A stretch of 64,000 bases of DNA from Gordonia amarae NBRC 15530. GTDB taxonomy: Bacteria > Actinomycetota > Actinomycetes > Mycobacteriales > Mycobacteriaceae. A program made the position numbers and the translations under genes. Shown here in pieces: positions 25,818 through 33,608 of this stretch; position 1 is the stretch's first letter, and every line of letters starts with the position of its first letter. Location: the NCBI RefSeq assembly GCF_000241345.1, contig NZ_BAED01000069.1, forward strand, positions 1 through 64,000, read 5' to 3'. Under the pieces are notes generated by a model. That model ran no database searches. It saw only the letters and a program-made list of their open reading frames with translations, and had not been told where the DNA came from.

Positions 25818-27170
25818 ATGGAGCGGATGTCGGCGATCGACGCTGCCACCTACTGGCGATCGGCGATCCTGCCCAGCGACCAGTTCGTCGTCTATGTGTT
25901 CGGCGTGGGGCCGGGGGCGGATCCGTTGGCGGTGGCCGCCGCCGAACTGCGGGACCGGGTGCGGGCCGTCGATGACCTGCGGCTGCGGGTGCTGGCCATT
26001 CCCGGAGACCTGGACCGTCCGCACTGGATGCGGGCGGATCCCGGTCCGGAGTCGATCGTCCTGCATCGGGCGGCCACGTGGCAGGGATGCCTGGACTCCA
26101 TCGCCGGTCTCATCGGCGATCAGCTCGATCCCGCCGAGTATGCATGGCGGATACACCTTTTCGGTCCGGTCTCGGGTGTACCGCGGTTGCCGGAGGCCGC
26201 CGGTGGTCACGCGGTGGTGGCCGTGCTGCAGATCTGTCACGCTCTCGCCGACGGGCGCGGCACCGCGGACATCGGCCGGGCATTGTTCGGCGCCGGGCCC
26301 GGTGGGGAGTCGCGCGATGATCGTGGCGTTGCGAAAGGTGTTGCGTTTCTGTCCGGTTGGGGGCTGGCCGCGCTGGGTGCGGCGCGCCTGCCGAGGTCGG
26401 TCGGCACGATGGTGTGGCAAGGTATGCGATCGTTCGCCGAATACCAGAAAGCCGAAGCGACCGAGAGTGCGTCGGAAAGCGCTGTGCCGCAGCCGGTCAC
26501 CGATCTCAACCGGCGACCGGGCCGGCAGCGCTCGCTGCGGACCATCGTGCTCGATCGCCGGTCCTTGCCCGCCGGGCACAGCGTGACCGTCGCTGCGCTG
26601 ACCGCGATCTCGTTCGCGCTCGACGAACTGCTCGGGGCGGCGCCGCACCGGGCGGCCGAGCTGACCGTCGGCACACCCGTCCGGCCCGGGGTGCGCAACA
26701 ACTTCAGGAACGTGGCCGTCGATCTGCATGTCGAGACCGATGACGTGGAGGAGCGGATGGCCCTTATCGCCGACGAGGTGGCCACCGCGCAGCGGGCGGC
26801 GTCGGCGCCCGATCCTGTGGCCGAAGCCGCCGGCCGTGCCGAGTCGGCCACGCCGGCGTTCCTCGCGCACTGGGGTGTCCGGCAACTCGACGTGCGGACC
26901 CGGCCCGCCACGGTCACCGGGGCCACGGTGGTCTCATCGGTCAATCGGGGCCCCGCCGACCTCACCCTGGCCGGCGGGCAGGTGCTGTTCACCACCGGAT
27001 TTCCGGCGCTCTCCCCGGCGCAGGGATTGACCCATGGCGTGCACGGCATCGGCCGTGCCGTGGCGATCTCGGTGACCACGTCACCGGAGATCGTCGACGC
27101 CGACTCCTACCTCGGGATGCTGCGCCGTGCGTTGGACCGGATCGCGACCGACTGTCCGTTGCATCCCTGA
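25818..27170 (+). CDS. WS/DGAT-like (condensation-fold) acyltransferase homologue, copy 1
   Basis: Encodes 450 residues. It follows the wax-ester synthase/diacylglycerol acyltransferase layout: an N-terminal half with the active-site segment LQICHALADG at residues 138-146, and a C-terminal half resembling DUF1298 (VTVAALTAISFALDEL, VGTPVRPGVRNNF, ATVVSSVNRGPADLTLAGG). The HHxxxDG motif is reduced to C140-H141-A-L-A-D145-G146: the second, catalytic His is kept and the first is Cys. A close paralogue follows after 71 bp with the same residue numbering. Possible roles are triacylglycerol or wax synthesis or another acyl transfer; activity is uncertain because of the altered motif. Confidence 0.72.
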   Translation: MERMSAIDAATYWRSAILPSDQFVVYVFGVGPGADPLAVAAAELRDRVRAVDDLRLRVLAIPGDLDRPHWMRADPGPESIVLHRAATWQGCLDSIAGLIGDQLDPAEYAWRIHLFGPVSGVPRLPEAAGGHAVVAVLQICHALADGRGTADIGRALFGAGPGGESRDDRGVAKGVAFLSGWGLAALGAARLPRSVGTMVWQGMRSFAEYQKAEATESASESAVPQPVTDLNRRPGRQRSLRTIVLDRRSLPAGHSVTVAALTAISFALDELLGAAPHRAAELTVGTPVRPGVRNNFRNVAVDLHVETDDVEERMALIADEVATAQRAASAPDPVAEAAGRAESATPAFLAHWGVRQLDVRTRPATVTGATVVSSVNRGPADLTLAGGQVLFTTGFPALSPAQGLTHGVHGIGRAVAISVTTSPEIVDADSYLGMLRRALDRIATDCPLHP

Positions 27171-27241
27171 CGGCGTGTGCCGCCAGATTTGCGTCGGATG
27201 CCGGACCTCTGCTGTGCGCAGTCGTGTGGTAGCTTCCGCCG

Positions 27242-28618
27242 GTGCGGAGATTATCGTCGACCGACGCCATCGAGTATTGGGTGTCGGAGGTGCAACAGAG
27301 CGACATCTTTACCCTTCTCTGCTTCGACGCGCCTGAGGCCCCGGTATCGATGGACGCGGTGGTTCGCGAGTTGCGCGAACGGGCGCAGGGCGTCGCGGAC
27401 CTGCGTCTGCGGGTGCTGACTGTTCCCGGCGATCTCGACCGTCCGCACTGGGTGAGTGCCGACATCGGGCCCGGCGCATTCGCCGTGCATCCGGTGCGTA
27501 CCTGGCAGGAATGCCTCGACAGGCTCGGCGAGCTGACCGGCGAACAGGTCGATCCGGCCGAATGTCCTTGGCGGATACATCTTTTCGGACCGCTCTCCGG
27601 AGCGCCGCGAGGGTACGCGGACGAAGACGGCGATGCGGTCGTGCTGGCGTTGCAGATCAGCCATGCCCTGGCGGACGGACGCGCAATCGCGGCGATCTGT
27701 CTGGGGTTGTTCGCACCGGCGGCGCACACGGATCCGCCGCGCGGCACCGGGCCTGCCCGACGGGCGCGGCTGACGGGATGGCGGCTGGCGGCCGGTGGTG
27801 TGGCGAGGCTTCCGGTATTGGCAGCCATGTCGGCATGGTGGGGGCTGAGGTGGTTCAGCGAATACCGCAAGGCGCTCCGGCGCGGTTCAGGCAACAGCGG
27901 ACCGGTGGGTGTTGTGCCCACGGAGGTCAACCGTTCCCCCGGGCCCGAGCGAACACTGCGGGTGCTGGTACTGGACCGCCGGTGGTTGCCCATCGGGTAT
28001 AGCGCCACCGCGGCCGCATTGACCGCGATCTCGTTCGCGCTCGACGAGTTGCTCGGCCCCGCCCATGAGCGGACGGCCGTGGTCCCGATCGGGTTGCCGC
28101 CGCGGCCGGGCTCGCACAACAACTGCTGCAACGCCTCGATCGATCTGCATCCGGAGACCGAAGATGTGGGGGAGCGGCTCGTGCTGATCGCCCGGGACCT
28201 GACCGCAATACAAAAGCGGCTGACCACGCCCGGCCCGATGGTTGAGGCCGCGTTGCGGGCCGAAGCGGCGTTCCCGCCGTCGTTGGTACATCGGGCGATC
28301 CGGCGGCAGGACAGACATACGCGGCCGGAGAGGGTTGCCGGCGTCACCGTCGTGTCCTCGGTGAACGCGGAATCGGCCGAACTGCCGCTGAGTGGCAGCC
28401 GTCCCGAGTTGGCCCTGGCCGGCGGCCGGGTCCGGTTCGGCGCGGGTTTTCCCTACCTGGTCGAGTACATGGGGCTCGGCCACGGCGTGATCGGCGTGGG
28501 ACCGATGGTGATGCTGTCGGTCATCACATCACCGGAGATCATCGACGTGGACAACTACGTACCGATGCTGCGCCGGGCGGTGGACCGGATCGCCGCGGAG
28601 GTGCCGTCCCGAGGGTGA
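27242..28618 (+). CDS. WS/DGAT-like acyltransferase homologue, copy 2
   Basis: Encodes 458 residues from GTG 27242. It is a clear paralogue of the preceding protein, sharing DLRLRVL, PGDLDRPHW, RIHLFGP, LTAISFALDELLG and VVSSVN in the same order and nearly the same positions. The active-site motif reads S140-H141-A-L-A-D145-G146, so again only the second His of HHxxxDG remains. The pair arose by tandem duplication and has since diverged widely. A convergent gene for a decapeptide-repeat protein follows. No membrane helix or signal peptide is seen. A function in neutral-lipid or acyl-ester metabolism is inferred from the fold only. Confidence 0.72.
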   Translation: MRRLSSTDAIEYWVSEVQQSDIFTLLCFDAPEAPVSMDAVVRELRERAQGVADLRLRVLTVPGDLDRPHWVSADIGPGAFAVHPVRTWQECLDRLGELTGEQVDPAECPWRIHLFGPLSGAPRGYADEDGDAVVLALQISHALADGRAIAAICLGLFAPAAHTDPPRGTGPARRARLTGWRLAAGGVARLPVLAAMSAWWGLRWFSEYRKALRRGSGNSGPVGVVPTEVNRSPGPERTLRVLVLDRRWLPIGYSATAAALTAISFALDELLGPAHERTAVVPIGLPPRPGSHNNCCNASIDLHPETEDVGERLVLIARDLTAIQKRLTTPGPMVEAALRAEAAFPPSLVHRAIRRQDRHTRPERVAGVTVVSSVNAESAELPLSGSRPELALAGGRVRFGAGFPYLVEYMGLGHGVIGVGPMVMLSVITSPEIIDVDNYVPMLRRAVDRIAAEVPSRG

Positions 28619-28667
28619 CCGTGGATGTCCGGCCCGATGCAGCCGGGGACCGGGCAACCGGGCCCGG

Positions 28668-29597
28668 TCAGTGCCGATGATCGTCTTCGGTGGCGGCGGA
28701 TGTGCCCAGGGCCCGGGGGTGGTCGTGACCGGCCGCTCCGCCGACGGTGGTGCGGGGTTTGGCCATGAGCCGCTTGGGCAGCCGTTCGGCCAGACCGCCG
28801 AGCGGGGCGACGCTGGCGGTGAGAAGCTCGACGGTCTCCGACAGTTCGTGGACGGTGTCCTGCATGGCGATGAGCGTGGGCGCGAGCTGACCGATCATCT
28901 CGGTGAGCTCGGCGATCCGGTCGAGCGGGCCGCCGGGGGCGATCGCGCGTTCGACCGCGCCGCCCTCGCCGACGAGTTGCTCGAGCAGGCCGTCGTCCTC
29001 GACCATCCGGTCCAGGATGCCGCCGGGGGCGCTGATCTTGTCGAGCACGCCGTCGGGGGCGGTGAGCTTGTCCAGCACACCGCCCGCGGTGGTCAGGCGT
29101 TCCAGGATGCCCTCGTTGTCGGTGATCTGATCGATCACGCCGCCCTCGCGGGTGAGCCTGTCGATGGGACCGCCCTGTGCGGCGACCCGCATCAGGATGC
29201 CGTTCTCCTCGGTCAGCTGGTCGAGCAGACCGCCCTTGGCGGTGGCCTTCTCCAGCAGGCCGTCTTTGGCGACGAGCCGGTCGACCACACCGCCGTGGAC
29301 GAGGAGCCGCTCCAGCGGTCCGCCGGGACCCAGGATGCGCCCGAACGCGCGGTCAGGGCCGAGGAGCTCGGCGAGCTGGGCCAGCACCGCCAGCGGGGTG
29401 CGGGCGGCGCCCAGCTCGTCGGTGTCCTCGAACCCGAGCGAGTGATTGATCTCGTGCTGCACACTGTCGGCAGTGACGCGGGCGATGTTGACCGCGGACT
29501 CGGAAGCGGTCAAGACGACACCGGTGATGGCGAAACCCATGCGGAAAGGCAGTTCGACGATCGTGCGTGGGGAGGCGCCGGCGGGAATCAGATCCAT
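28668..29597 (-). CDS. Decapeptide-repeat protein of unknown function
   Basis: Encodes 309 residues. Residues 1-92 are a mainly helical head with a hydrophobic patch near 20-30 (GFAITGVVLT). Residues 93-232 are fourteen uninterrupted 10-residue units with the pattern G, hydrophobic, Leu/Ile/Val, Asp/Glu, Arg/Lys/Gln, hydrophobic, then three polar residues and Gly/Asp/Asn/Glu (units such as GVLDKLTAPD, GILERLTTAG, GPIDRLTREG). Residues 233-285 may form a coiled coil (IAMQDTVHELSETVELLT), and the tail is polar and His-rich. The repeats suggest an extended amphipathic array able to bind a lipid surface or a protein surface. The lipid idea rests on the neighbouring WS/DGAT-like genes only. I do not recognise the family. 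Confidence 0.8.
   Translation of the reverse strand: MDLIPAGASPRTIVELPFRMGFAITGVVLTASESAVNIARVTADSVQHEINHSLGFEDTDELGAARTPLAVLAQLAELLGPDRAFGRILGPGGPLERLLVHGGVVDRLVAKDGLLEKATAKGGLLDQLTEENGILMRVAAQGGPIDRLTREGGVIDQITDNEGILERLTTAGGVLDKLTAPDGVLDKISAPGGILDRMVEDDGLLEQLVGEGGAVERAIAPGGPLDRIAELTEMIGQLAPTLIAMQDTVHELSETVELLTASVAPLGGLAERLPKRLMAKPRTTVGGAAGHDHPRALGTSAATEDDHRH
28902..29321 (-). repeat. Fourteen in-frame 30-bp units coding the decapeptide array
   Basis: The 420 bp divide exactly into 14 x 30 bp in the minus-strand frame. Units are related at protein level (Gly at position 1, acidic at 4, basic or Gln at 5) but differ in DNA, so the array is old and under protein selection rather than a fresh tandem expansion. 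Confidence 0.88.
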
Positions 29598-29712
29598 AGC
29601 ACCAAACCCTAGGCCACGCCGTGCGGGCGATGCGCGAGGCTCGGCAAAAACGGTCCGGGAACCCTGGCGCGCCGTTCGCGAGCGCCGCGAATGGGCGCCG
29701 GGATCAGGATGC

Positions 29713-30294
29713 TCAGGCCTTGGCCGCGGCCTTCGCCGCCTTCTTGAAGTCGCGGACCTTCTGCAGCGAATCGGGGTCGGTGACGTCGGCGACCGAGCGG
29801 AAACCCTTCTTGCTGTAGTCGCCTGTCACCGTCGTCCATCCGGAGGGCTTGACGCCGAGCTGCTTGGCCAGCAGCGCCACGAAGATCTTGGCCTTCTGCT
29901 CGCCGAAGCCGGGCAGCGCGTGCACCCTCGCGAACAGGTCGCGGCCGTCGCGGGCCCGCGTCCAGATGTTCGCGGCGTCGCCGTCGTAGTCGGCGACCAC
30001 GGCCGCCGCCAGGGCCTGCACGCGGCCGGCCATCGACCTGCCGTACCGATGGACGGCCGGTGGGGTGGCGCAGAGATCGGCGAACGCCTCGGGATCGGCC
30101 GCGGCGATCGCCTCCGGGTCGAGTGTGCCGAAACGTTCCTTGATCTTCGCCGGGCCCGCGAAGGCGCGTTCCATCGGGAACTGCTGATCGAGCAGCATCC
30201 CGGTCAGCAGCGCGAACGCGTCGGTGGACAGCAGCTCGTCGGCCACCGGGTCCTGCGCGATGTGGAGTTGCGGGGCGGTGTGCGGTTCAGCCAT
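29713..30294 (-). CDS. HhH-GPD-type base-excision repair protein
   Basis: Encodes 193 residues. It has the helix-hairpin-helix-GPD fold of DNA glycosylases: an N-terminal LLTGMLLDQQFPMERAFAG segment and a hairpin HALPGFGEQKAKIFVALL near residues 125-142. It matches a short actinobacterial HhH-GPD family that lacks the iron-sulfur loop of EndoIII/MutY. The Lys-rich C-terminus (KKAAKAAAKA) probably helps DNA binding. The damaged base removed is not known. It lies 115 bp upstream of the repeat-protein gene on the same strand, with no evident functional link. Confidence 0.87.
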   Translation of the reverse strand: MAEPHTAPQLHIAQDPVADELLSTDAFALLTGMLLDQQFPMERAFAGPAKIKERFGTLDPEAIAAADPEAFADLCATPPAVHRYGRSMAGRVQALAAAVVADYDGDAANIWTRARDGRDLFARVHALPGFGEQKAKIFVALLAKQLGVKPSGWTTVTGDYSKKGFRSVADVTDPDSLQKVRDFKKAAKAAAKA

Positions 30295-30327
30295 GGACTC
30301 ATCGTAATGACCCCGCAGATCCGCGTG

Positions 30328-31026
30328 TCAGCGCAGCGGCTTGCTCAGCGACGTGACCAGCAGCCACTGCGCGGCGAAGTAGGAGCCGAGCACCCACGCC
30401 TCGGCAGCAGTCCGCGAGCGCCTGCCGGTGAGCAGGTACCGGCGGTTGATGATGGCGAGGTCGGAGAGCACGAACAGCAGGCCGCCGGCGCGCAGTGCGG
30501 GCTGTGGGTTCGGGGCGTCCGAGGCGAGTGCGGACATGACGGCGAGCGAGTTGCCGTAGGGGCCGAGCACGGTGAGCGCGGGCCGGTTCTTGACGGCCAG
30601 GATCGCTGCGGACTCACCGAGCAGCACCATCCGCGGGGTGAGAGTCTTCGCGCGGACGCGGGCACCGCGCCGGGCCAGCAATCCGCACAGGCTCGCCTGC
30701 GCACCCGCGAACAGGCCGGCGCCGATCGCCAGATGCCGTTCCTTCGCGGCGTCGTCGGTACCGAACTCCTCCAGCAGCATCGCCCGGTCCCCGGCCGCCG
30801 AGAATCCGATCGCCCCGGCCAACAAGGCAGCGTCTGCCGGTGCTGTGCCGTGCTCGCGGACTGCGGGCACCGTGGCCGCACCGAGCACCAGCATCGGCAG
30901 CGGTTTGGTCCACGCGGCGAGCGTGCGGTTACCGCTCGCCCCGGCGGCCGTGGCAGCGGCGGCGGTCAGCGCGTAGATTCCGGCGGTGACAGTGGTGCGT
31001 GAGGGTTTCCGGAAAGAAGGGGCCAT
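30328..31026 (-). CDS. YhhN-family membrane protein (lysoplasmalogenase-like)
   Basis: Encodes 232 residues with about seven or eight membrane helices (PLPMLVLGAATVPA, ALLAGAIGFSAAGDRAMLL, LAIGAGLFAGAQASLCGLL, GGLLFVLSDLAII). The conserved polar residues of the YhhN/TMEM86 family are visible, including the Asp in SAAGDRAML and the Asp in VLSDLAI. TMEM86B hydrolyses lysoplasmalogen; the bacterial role is less clear. ATG 31026 is chosen; a TTG at 31080 would add 18 polar residues. No clear ribosome site precedes it. The gene starts 15 bp after the stop of the exported-protein gene, on the same strand. Confidence 0.82.
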   Translation of the reverse strand: MAPSFRKPSRTTVTAGIYALTAAAATAAGASGNRTLAAWTKPLPMLVLGAATVPAVREHGTAPADAALLAGAIGFSAAGDRAMLLEEFGTDDAAKERHLAIGAGLFAGAQASLCGLLARRGARVRAKTLTPRMVLLGESAAILAVKNRPALTVLGPYGNSLAVMSALASDAPNPQPALRAGGLLFVLSDLAIINRRYLLTGRRSRTAAEAWVLGSYFAAQWLLVTSLSKPLR

Positions 31027-31040
31027 GGAGGGTGACGATC

Positions 31041-32162
31041 TCACACGCCGGTCAGGTTGACCGCAGGAACGAATGAGCAACTGCGTTCGTCACCGCCGGC
31101 GGCGCGTGAGACGACGGCGAGTTCGGTGCCGTACCGCGACTTCACGGGGGCCAGCCGGAGGCCGTGGGAGGAGGCCAGGGCGCGCAGCCAGGATCCGGTG
31201 CGCGAGTCGGTGACCAGGTCGGCGAAGCCGCCCTGCAGCGTCGTCGTGTTGAGCCAGGCAATCCGCAGCGGACCGGTCGCCGGGGCCGGTGTCTTCGCGG
31301 GTCCGGAGGGGGCCTTCGGGGTGACGAGCTTCTGGACGGGGCCTGCCTTTACGGAGGTCCGGGTTCCGGCCGCCTGCCGCGGGGACGCGGGTGGGATCAG
31401 CGCGAACGCGACCTCACCGGTGTTGATGAGCCGCGGATCGATCCCCGCGGGCAGGGACAGCCGGGGCAGGGATGAGTTCTTCTGGGCGGCGGTCAGGGTG
31501 CGCGGGGATTCGGTGACAGGCCACAGACCGCTCGGCTGACCGACGGGCGTGGCGAGTCCGAGCGGGTTGTCGGAAGTGGGCCGGGTGCACAGCGGCGACG
31601 ACTTGGGGGTGAGGGTGCGCAGGGCCACGTTCTGCCCGGTCGTGCGCGGTGCCCCGGTGTTCTTGACCGTCTTGACCGTGGGCAGGACCGGGACCTGCCG
31701 CCTGCCGGGTTCGCCCGCGTAGCCACTGCGTGATGTGCCTATGTTGTTGTACACACTCATCGCCGCTTTGTTGAGCGACTCGGCTGTGAGCTGCCCGTTG
31801 CTGGCGAGGATCACCTGGGCGGCCTGCAAGGCCATCTGATCGATGCCCGCGGCCTTGAGCATGCGCACCGCACCGGCGAGCTCACGGTCGAGCGGCACCG
31901 CGATCGACTGGATCTCCTCGGGGGTGGGCAGCGCACTCCGTCGAGCGCCGGGTGAGGTGGGCTTCTTGGCGGTCTGCTTCCGCGCGTTCGTGGGCACGGT
32001 CGGCAGTGTCGGTGACGCTGTGGTCTTGGCCGTGGTTCCCGGGGGTGCCGCGTGGGCCGCGCCCGCGGGCACCACTGCGAATGCGGTTACCGCAGCCACG
32101 GCGAGGGCGGCCGCCGCGGCGCGTACCGCGTGGATGTGGCGGTGTGTGTGCAGCCCGGACAT
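31041..32162 (-). CDS. Exported protein of unknown function
   Basis: Encodes 373 residues from ATG 32162 with a GAGGAGA site. A signal peptide (His/Arg-rich start, long Ala core, AAHAAP cleavage) leads into a Thr/Pro/Lys-rich linker, a helical segment (VPLDRELAGAVRMLKAAGIDQMALQAAQVI) and a mixed C-terminal part with Pro-rich stretches. One Cys in the middle (SPLCTRPTS) and one near the C-terminus (RSCSFV) could pair. I recognise no domain. It is the second of two neighbouring genes for Ala/Pro-rich exported proteins on this strand; the proteins are not visibly homologous. Confidence 0.72.
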   Translation of the reverse strand: MSGLHTHRHIHAVRAAAAALAVAAVTAFAVVPAGAAHAAPPGTTAKTTASPTLPTVPTNARKQTAKKPTSPGARRSALPTPEEIQSIAVPLDRELAGAVRMLKAAGIDQMALQAAQVILASNGQLTAESLNKAAMSVYNNIGTSRSGYAGEPGRRQVPVLPTVKTVKNTGAPRTTGQNVALRTLTPKSSPLCTRPTSDNPLGLATPVGQPSGLWPVTESPRTLTAAQKNSSLPRLSLPAGIDPRLINTGEVAFALIPPASPRQAAGTRTSVKAGPVQKLVTPKAPSGPAKTPAPATGPLRIAWLNTTTLQGGFADLVTDSRTGSWLRALASSHGLRLAPVKSRYGTELAVVSRAAGGDERSCSFVPAVNLTGV

Positions 32163-32385
32163 GCGTTCTCCTCGGCGTTCGATCCCACGGTGGCATGCCT
32201 GGATGTCTGGGCGTGGGATGCCCACACATGTAACAGGCGTTACCGATGGTACTGATGTGACTAGTGATGTTACAGAATCACCGTCCGTCCGGTGTGGTAA
32301 CCCACCGTCGGTGCGCCGTGACGATCTTGCGACGTTGTGTTCGCCCCCGGCCCGGAGCGTTCGAACACCGAGCGGGTCCCGTAAG

Positions 32386-32425
32386 ACGCCGACCACCCCC
32401 GGCGAGTGCCGGGGGTGGTCGGCGT
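32386..32425 (-). terminator. Strong hairpin terminator after the downstream exported-protein gene
   Basis: A perfect 18-bp stem (ACGCCGACCACCCCCGGC with its complement) closes over the tetraloop GAGT, 19 bp beyond the stop of the gene at 32444. There is no strong T-run. It is the most stable simple hairpin noticed in the window. Confidence 0.8.
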
Positions 32426-32443
32426 TGAGGTCTCAGGGACCGG

Positions 32444-33334
32444 TCAGATGATGGCCAGGCCGATCGTCGGGGCGATGCCGCAGGAAGCGACCTTGCCCTT
32501 GCTCTTGGTGGTCACCGTGCCGTGGATCGTCGAGATCACGCGGCCCTTGCCGGTACGGGCGATACCGGTGAACGTTCCGGGGCCGTCGGCGACGTTGATC
32601 TTCTCGTTGCGCGTGAGCTCGGTCCGGCCGTTGCGTCCGGTGTCGATGTTGAGCCAGCTCACCCACAGCTTCTGGGCCGGGTTCTTGACCGCGGGGCCGG
32701 TGCCGAGTGCGGTGTACACGTAGCCGGCCTCACCGGTCTTGGGTCCGGGCGCGGGTGCCTCCTGCGGGCCCGCGGTGGTGAGCGCACGGCCCAGGGACGC
32801 GGTGAACCCGTCGGAGGTGCCCATGCAGCCGATGCCGATGGTGGGGTACAGGAACTCCTGGATCTTCGGGGCGTTCGGTCCGGTCGGGATCACCGGGTCG
32901 CTCTCGGCCTTTTTCTTGGCGTACTTCTTCAGGTCGGTCCCGGGGGCCGGGACGACCTTCTTGGCGGCCAGCTTCTGCTCCGCGATCAGCCGCTGCTCGC
33001 CGGGCTTGCCGACGAAGTCCATCACCGTGTTCCACATCTTGGCGGCGTCGGCGGGCACGCCCGGCGCGGTGGCCAGGGCCCGGGCCTGCCGGATGAGACC
33101 GGCGTTGACGCGGCCGTCGGGGCCGGGGGTGGTCACGGCGCCGATGATCGCGGGTGCGAATACACCCATCGAATTCAGGACCCGCTTGTCGATTTTGTTC
33201 GCCGACTTGGGGGTGGGTGCGGCGTGTGCCGCCGGCACGGTCAGCGACGTTGCGGCCGCGATGGCAGTTGCCGCAAGAACCAGGCGAGCCGCGCGCCGAG
33301 GGCTGCGCGGGGACGGGTGGGCTGGCAAGCGCAC
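32444..33334 (-). CDS. Exported protein of unknown function
   Basis: Encodes 296 residues from GTG 33334; an in-frame GTG at 33379 has no ribosome site. A signal peptide (RSPRRAARLVLAATAIAAATSL, cleaved at AHAA) is followed by a Lys-rich helical part (residues ~60-140) and a C-terminal part that looks beta-rich (YPTIGIGCMGTSDGFTASLGRAL, VYTALGTGP, WLNIDTGRNGRTEL, GRVISTIHGTV). Two cysteines (GIGCMGT and ASCGIAP) probably form a disulfide. The C-terminal domain may act as an envelope adhesin or binding module, but I recognise no family. A perfect 14-bp palindrome lies 49 bp upstream. Confidence 0.75.
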   Translation of the reverse strand: MRLPAHPSPRSPRRAARLVLAATAIAAATSLTVPAAHAAPTPKSANKIDKRVLNSMGVFAPAIIGAVTTPGPDGRVNAGLIRQARALATAPGVPADAAKMWNTVMDFVGKPGEQRLIAEQKLAAKKVVPAPGTDLKKYAKKKAESDPVIPTGPNAPKIQEFLYPTIGIGCMGTSDGFTASLGRALTTAGPQEAPAPGPKTGEAGYVYTALGTGPAVKNPAQKLWVSWLNIDTGRNGRTELTRNEKINVADGPGTFTGIARTGKGRVISTIHGTVTTKSKGKVASCGIAPTIGLAII

Positions 33335-33382
33335 GTGTTGAGTCCTAACGGTCGGTGTGAGCGAGGCAGGTCGCCGCACATT

Positions 33383-33396
33383 CTACGCATGCGTAG
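33383..33396. promoter_or_regulatory. Perfect 14-bp palindrome between divergent genes
   Basis: CTACGCATGCGTAG equals its own reverse complement. It lies 49 bp upstream of the exported-protein GTG and about 213 bp upstream of thiB. A dimeric regulator probably binds it; which gene it serves is open, but closeness favours the exported protein. Confidence 0.5.
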
Positions 33397-33608
33397 GTTG
33401 ATGACTAGTCAGGAGGCTACCTCAGCATCTTAGTTACTCATGGTAATGGTGTTAAAATTGTTATCTTATGCGACTGATGATGCTCCAAGGTGGGCGTGGT
33501 GTCGTACGGGCGACACGCGGAGGCCGACTTTCCCCTGGTTAGATCGGATGTGCTCGCCGATGCGGGCGAGTCGTCAGGCGTGAAAAAGAGACCGTGAGGA
33601 CCACATCA

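Noticed and set aside
28648-28669. GACCGGG/CCCGGTC hairpin between the second WS/DGAT-like gene and the repeat-protein gene as a terminator
   Set aside because: The stem is only 7 bp in very GC-rich sequence and overlaps a stop codon; too weak to list as a feature.
28902-29321. 30-bp periodicity as a CRISPR-like or minisatellite array
   Set aside because: Units differ in DNA, have no spacers and are in frame; the order is at protein level.
33499-33570. Two small hairpins in the thiB leader as a regulatory RNA
   Set aside because: Stems of 6 bp are expected by chance at this GC content; no conserved motif supports a named element.
33397-33608. TPP riboswitch before thiB
   Set aside because: The conserved CTGAGA and ACCTGATC-type cores are not present; only two small unrelated hairpins are seen.
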